Positions 24,143-27,569 of a DNA stretch of 27,569 nucleotides are shown one piece after another. The DNA lies in the NCBI GenBank assembly GCA_016213305.1, contig JACRAV010000113.1:1-27569 (forward strand), given 5' to 3'. The translations under genes were made by a program, and so were the position numbers. The notes beneath the pieces were generated by a model. The model had not been told where the DNA came from, did not search any database, and worked only from the letters and a program-made list of their open reading frames with translations. This stretch comes from Candidatus Zixiibacteriota bacterium (GTDB taxonomy: Bacteria > Zixibacteria > MSB-5A5 > GN15 > FEB-12). Numbering within the stretch: position 1 is the stretch's first letter; each line of letters opens with the position of its first letter.

Positions 24143-26955
24143 CAGAAATTCCACCCAAAGAAGAAGTCAAAGTTGGTACGCGGACTGACGGTGCGAAAAT
24201 CGGTGGTGCGGCTGAAATCAAATCTGAGCACCACCAGATAGGCGATGTTCACCCGGAAACCGGTTCCGAAAGAGCCGTAGAACTGGTCAAAGGTGTCGTC
24301 CCAGGCGGCTCCGGTATCGAAGAACAGCGCTCCGCGGATGCCGCGAAAATCGAGCGCCCCGATAGGCGAGCCAATCAGCAGATTGTCAATCAGCGGGAAT
24401 CGCAGTTCATTCGACGCAAACAGGATGTTCCGGTTGTAAAATGTCCGGCGATCGTACCCGCGGAATGACCAGCTTCCCCCCAGATACAGGCGCTGGGGTT
24501 CCGACCCGGACGATGAAAACGCAAACAGGCGATTGGCCAGAGCGGAATAGTGCCCCAGACGCAGATAATGGCGGATATCGGCCAGCGCGATAGTGTTGTA
24601 TGTCCGTCCATCGTTGAGACCGACGGTGGTCCCGACGGCCAGATTGTATCGCCGTCCCTCTATCGGTCCCGAAATGTCCCAGATCGAATTATCGAACACC
24701 CAGCCGAGATAATTGGTCACCAGAAACGCCTCGCGGTCCGGCAGGCCATAGCTTCGGTACCGCTTGGAGTAGCGCCCGAACATTGTGAAGTCCACTCGAT
24801 TGAACTTCGACAGCGGATAGCTGAACAGGCCGATCCCTCCGGCCTGGCGCTCTTCATAATACCCGTCGTAATCGTTGAAATACTCGTCGTACAGATGAAA
24901 TATGCCCGCCCCCCAATTGAGACGGCGCTCCCGGTTGACATAGGTCAGCCCGAAATTGAACGACGACAGGAAATTCGACCGCGTCTGGGCGGTGTTGGCC
25001 AAAATGAAATAGAATGACCGGTTACCCAGGACGTCGGAGATCGCTCCCTGCAGGCCGCCGATCGATCCGTACACCGGATCATACCCGACGGTCGATTGCG
25101 CAATATCGAAAGAGTACTTCGTGTCATACTTGATCGAGCTTTTGACGTGCGAGGTGTCGATTCTGGAGGGGGACCATTGCGCGGCGGTCGCCACGGTGGC
25201 TTGCGCCACCGGAGCCGGCGCCTTCGGCAGTATCATCTGATACACCTGAAACTGAAGGTCCTGATATCCGACATACACCAGCGTACTGTCGTCCGAACCG
25301 AGGCGAGGATCGAAAGCGGCCGTGGCATAGGTGGACTGTTCGGTCATGTCGCCCGCGCTATCCAGAAGAAAGACATTGAACGATCCGTTCCGGTCGGACG
25401 AAAAGAAAGTGCCGCGCGAGGTGACCTCGGGCGACCGGTCCCGGAAGTTCCCCTGTGTGAGGCTGGCGATTTGGCGGGTGGCGAGGTTAAGCCGACAGAG
25501 ATTGATCGCCCCCGTCGGGCCGTCGGCGCAACGATCCGAGGCGAACACAATCTCCTTGTCGTCGAGGGTAAAGGTCGGATCAACGTCGTAGTACAGGTCG
25601 GTGGTCAACCGGGTGATTTTGCCGTCCGACAGCGTCAGCATATACAGATCGGCAAATCCGGCTTTCGTAACGCCCGAAAACACGACCGATCGGCTGTCGT
25701 GAGACAGCCGGGGTGACCGGGCCGCGACCAGATCACCGTCGGAGTACTGGCTGGTTATCCTCTGCTGATTCAGATCGTACACGTAAATAACGTCACGATC
25801 CTGGGACTTCGATGAAAACACGATCAGCCCGGACTCGTTCTCGTCGATGCCCGACTGGAGAAGATAGAGCGACTCGAATTTTTGCGACCGCTCGCCTTTG
25901 AGAATCGTCTTCACCGGACGCGTGCGTCCGTCAATCGCTCTCATATAAATGCCGGTGTAGCCGAACCGATTGGCCTTGTACAGCACCCACCGAGTATGAC
26001 CCCGCCGGTCGTCCCAGCGAATCGGCACCGCCTTCACCGAATACCCGTCCCGGGTGAGCTGGTCGGATTCCATGCGGGGCAGTCCCAGTTCTTCGAGTTG
26101 CGGGAAGTACCGTTTCTTGAGCGCATATTCCCATCGGCGGGACACCGTGCTTAGATCGTCGCCGAGGGTTAATTGCACAATCTCGTCAAACGTCTTGCCC
26201 TTGGACCAGTTCTCAAAGAGCATCGCCAGTTTGTCGGCACCGTAGGTGGAATCGATAAATCCGCAGATCGATTCTCCGAGCTTGTACATGAGGTACGAGC
26301 CCTCGATCATATACAACCGATCAATCGTGAACAACTTTCCGCCCAGCACCATATCCTTGATCACCATGTCCGCTTCGGTGTCCCATTTTTTCGACCAGAA
26401 CTCGGCCAGCCCCTCGGTGAACCAGAGGGGCGGATAGGCGTATCTGGCGGCGCTTCGGCGGTCGACTACCCGATCGAGTTTGGACATGGTGAACACGTGC
26501 ACGAGTTCATGGGTGATCACATGATGAAAGTCATAATACGATCCATGAAACGGCAGGACCACGCGCCCCTTCAGAAATTCGGTAAACCCGGCCACGCCGT
26601 CTGGAAGTAGTCCGGGCACGACATTGGTCTGTGCGAAGTATCCCGGTGAGGAGTATATAATCAGCGGGATCTTTTCCGGGACCTCATGGTTGAATTTGAC
26701 CGCCAGGGCGCGGTAGGAGTCCTCCGCAACCCGGGCCGCGATCCCGGCAACGTCCGCTTCATCGGCGTAGAAGTAAATTCTGAAATGCTCGGTGGTCATC
26801 AACTGCCAGTCAAACCGGGTGTACTGAACCTTGTTCTTCCCGAAGTAGAACTGACTGAAGGCGGTCCCCGGCAGGCATGACAGGATGAGAATCAGGCAAC
26901 CCAGAAGGGCTATCCGAGGCGTCAATTGTTGGCGGGTGTCGTTTCCGGCTTCCAT
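24142..26955 (-). CDS. Gluzincin peptidase, PD40 propeller and outer-membrane barrel fusion
   Basis: The 937-residue exported protein has three parts. After the signal peptide (PRIALLGCLILILSCLPGTAFS), residues about 36-260 form a Peptidase_MA-like zinc domain with HELVH at 149-153 and the third-ligand segment WFTEGLAEFWS (Glu 181/184). Residues about 330-600 carry PD40/TolB-like repeats (ARSPRLSHDSRSVVFSG, DVDPTFTLDDKEIVFASDR, RDRSPEVTSRGTFFSSDRNGSFNVFLLD). The C-terminal third (about 640-937) has alternating aromatic strands, SWSFRGYDRRTF, GALFFDTGAAWDD and a terminal FFFGWNF. These match the Bac_surface_Ag/Omp85-type barrel, ending in the aromatic residue expected for outer-membrane assembly. 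The ATG at 26955 is set by the signal peptide and a GGAT about 10 bases upstream. It likely exposes a zinc peptidase at the outer membrane; substrate unknown. Confidence 0.85.
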   Translation of the reverse strand: MEAGNDTRQQLTPRIALLGCLILILSCLPGTAFSQFYFGKNKVQYTRFDWQLMTTEHFRIYFYADEADVAGIAARVAEDSYRALAVKFNHEVPEKIPLIIYSSPGYFAQTNVVPGLLPDGVAGFTEFLKGRVVLPFHGSYYDFHHVITHELVHVFTMSKLDRVVDRRSAARYAYPPLWFTEGLAEFWSKKWDTEADMVIKDMVLGGKLFTIDRLYMIEGSYLMYKLGESICGFIDSTYGADKLAMLFENWSKGKTFDEIVQLTLGDDLSTVSRRWEYALKKRYFPQLEELGLPRMESDQLTRDGYSVKAVPIRWDDRRGHTRWVLYKANRFGYTGIYMRAIDGRTRPVKTILKGERSQKFESLYLLQSGIDENESGLIVFSSKSQDRDVIYVYDLNQQRITSQYSDGDLVAARSPRLSHDSRSVVFSGVTKAGFADLYMLTLSDGKITRLTTDLYYDVDPTFTLDDKEIVFASDRCADGPTGAINLCRLNLATRQIASLTQGNFRDRSPEVTSRGTFFSSDRNGSFNVFLLDSAGDMTEQSTYATAAFDPRLGSDDSTLVYVGYQDLQFQVYQMILPKAPAPVAQATVATAAQWSPSRIDTSHVKSSIKYDTKYSFDIAQSTVGYDPVYGSIGGLQGAISDVLGNRSFYFILANTAQTRSNFLSSFNFGLTYVNRERRLNWGAGIFHLYDEYFNDYDGYYEERQAGGIGLFSYPLSKFNRVDFTMFGRYSKRYRSYGLPDREAFLVTNYLGWVFDNSIWDISGPIEGRRYNLAVGTTVGLNDGRTYNTIALADIRHYLRLGHYSALANRLFAFSSSGSEPQRLYLGGSWSFRGYDRRTFYNRNILFASNELRFPLIDNLLIGSPIGALDFRGIRGALFFDTGAAWDDTFDQFYGSFGTGFRVNIAYLVVLRFDFSRTTDFRTVSPRTNFDFFFGWNF

Positions 26956-27054
26956 GCGCTGTTGATCCAGGTCTCTCACTATCCTTGTTGACGAACCGGC
27001 CGGTCGATACATCCAAGCAAAAGCGAATCGACAGGCGTCCTGTTCCATCTGTTT

Positions 27055-27081
27055 ATTATCGGAATTTCAGGCGCAATGCAA
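27055..27081 (-). promoter_or_regulatory. Candidate promoter of the peptidase/PQQ/HEAT operon
   Basis: On the minus strand TTGCAT (27081-27076) and GATAAT (27060-27055, 5 of 6) are separated by 15 bases, slightly short. It lies right after the stop of the radical-SAM gene, which would leave a leader of about 95 bases before ATG 26955. Confidence 0.4.
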
Positions 27082-27083
27082 CA

Positions 27084-27569
27084 TCAGGCCCGGATGTCGC
27101 TTTTCGCCCCGCAAGCCGAGCAGTTTCCCCCGCTCAGCCCGACTACCGATGCCCGAAAACCGGCCCTCGTCACAAGCAGATAGCCGCAGTCGGGGCAGTG
27201 GGTGTCGTTGCGTTCGTTGATTCCGATATTGCCGAGATAGACATACTTTAGTTTGGCGCGGGCCAGCTGTTGCGCCCGCAGAAGCGTCCCTTCCGATGTA
27301 TACTCGCGTCTCAATTTGTAGTCAGGGTGGTAGGCCGAGAAATGCAACGGAATCCGGTCGGAAACCGAGGCGACAAAGGCAATCAATTCGGCGATGTCTT
27401 CGTCGCTGTCGTTTTCTCGCGGAATAATGAGGTTGGTGACTTCCAAATGGGCGCCCGAGGCGGCTATCCGGCGGATGTTGTTCATTACCGGCGCCAGTTG
27501 CCCTTTGCAAATCAGGCGGTAGAACCGCTCGTGAATCCCCTTCAAATCAATGTTGAACGCGTCCGTGAC
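27084..27569 (-). CDS. amrS: AmmeMemoRadiSam-type radical SAM enzyme, C-terminal part
   Basis: Only the last 161 residues are present; the gene runs off the right end, so the CxxxCxxC cluster motif is not seen. The visible part starts VTDAFNIDLKGIHERFYRLICKG, where the N-x-DLKG strand is typical of glycyl-radical-activase-like radical SAM proteins. It continues with APVMNNIRRI, LEVTNLIIPRENDSDEDI, PLHFSAYHPDYKL and a zinc-ribbon-like tail with CPDCGYLLVTRAGF and CSACGAKSD. That tail and order fit the AmrS protein of the AmmeMemoRadiSam system (companions AMMECR1 and Memo-like), whose chemistry is not well established. Companions would lie outside the window. Confidence 0.82.
   Translation of the reverse strand, partial: VTDAFNIDLKGIHERFYRLICKGQLAPVMNNIRRIAASGAHLEVTNLIIPRENDSDEDIAELIAFVASVSDRIPLHFSAYHPDYKLRREYTSEGTLLRAQQLARAKLKYVYLGNIGINERNDTHCPDCGYLLVTRAGFRASVVGLSGGNCSACGAKSDIRA

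Noticed and set aside
26956..27048. 31-residue extension of the peptidase-barrel protein
   Set aside because: It would place charged sequence before the signal peptide; the ATG at 26955 gives a normal secretory N-terminus.

Overview
The window carries about 58% G+C-looking bacterial chromosome with tightly packed housekeeping genes. The organism is Gram-negative: it has a complete Tol-Pal envelope set (tolQ-tolR-tolA-tolB-pal-cpoB), several lipoproteins and an outer-membrane beta-barrel protein. The gene mix (a long GlmL-like ATPase next to a KOW-domain protein, AmmeMemoRadiSam radical-SAM enzyme, PD40 and PQQ propellers, many dispersed palindromes) suggests an uncultured lineage of the FCB group, perhaps Zixibacteria. 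That placement is inference, because no rRNA or marker search was possible.

Layout, plus strand first. A clear sigma70-type promoter (113-141) precedes a three-gene unit: GlmL-like ASKHA ATPase, a membrane-anchored exported protein and a KOW-domain protein (220-4035). An approximately 750-bp spacer full of hairpins follows, with one small exported ORF on the minus strand. The Tol-Pal system then runs from 4791 to 9378: TolQ and TolR form the inner-membrane motor, a short TonB-like TolA spans the periplasm, and TolB, Pal and CpoB act in the periplasm or at the outer membrane. A hypothetical gene and ligA follow. ligA ends tail-to-tail with a stand-alone CheY-like regulator on the minus strand. 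Across a 384-bp divergent spacer lies smpB, overlapping an AmiC-type amidase, then murI and rdgB: translation rescue, wall turnover, wall precursor supply and nucleotide-pool cleaning.

The right third is on the minus strand. It holds clpB (with an unusual Lys-to-Thr change in the second Walker A motif), a repeat-rich spacer, a hypothetical secreted protein, hsp20, and an overlapping three-gene cluster (24142-26955, 22964-24142, 20797-23019). That cluster encodes a gluzincin peptidase/PD40 propeller/outer-membrane barrel fusion, a BamB-like PQQ-propeller lipoprotein and a HEAT-repeat protein. The window ends inside an AmmeMemoRadiSam-type radical-SAM gene.

The points most worth following are the ClpB Walker A substitution, the peptidase-propeller-barrel operon, the orphan GlmL-like cluster, apparent leaderless starts at ligA and smpB, and several families of intergenic palindromes. 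No tRNA, rRNA, CRISPR array, transposase or prophage gene was seen.
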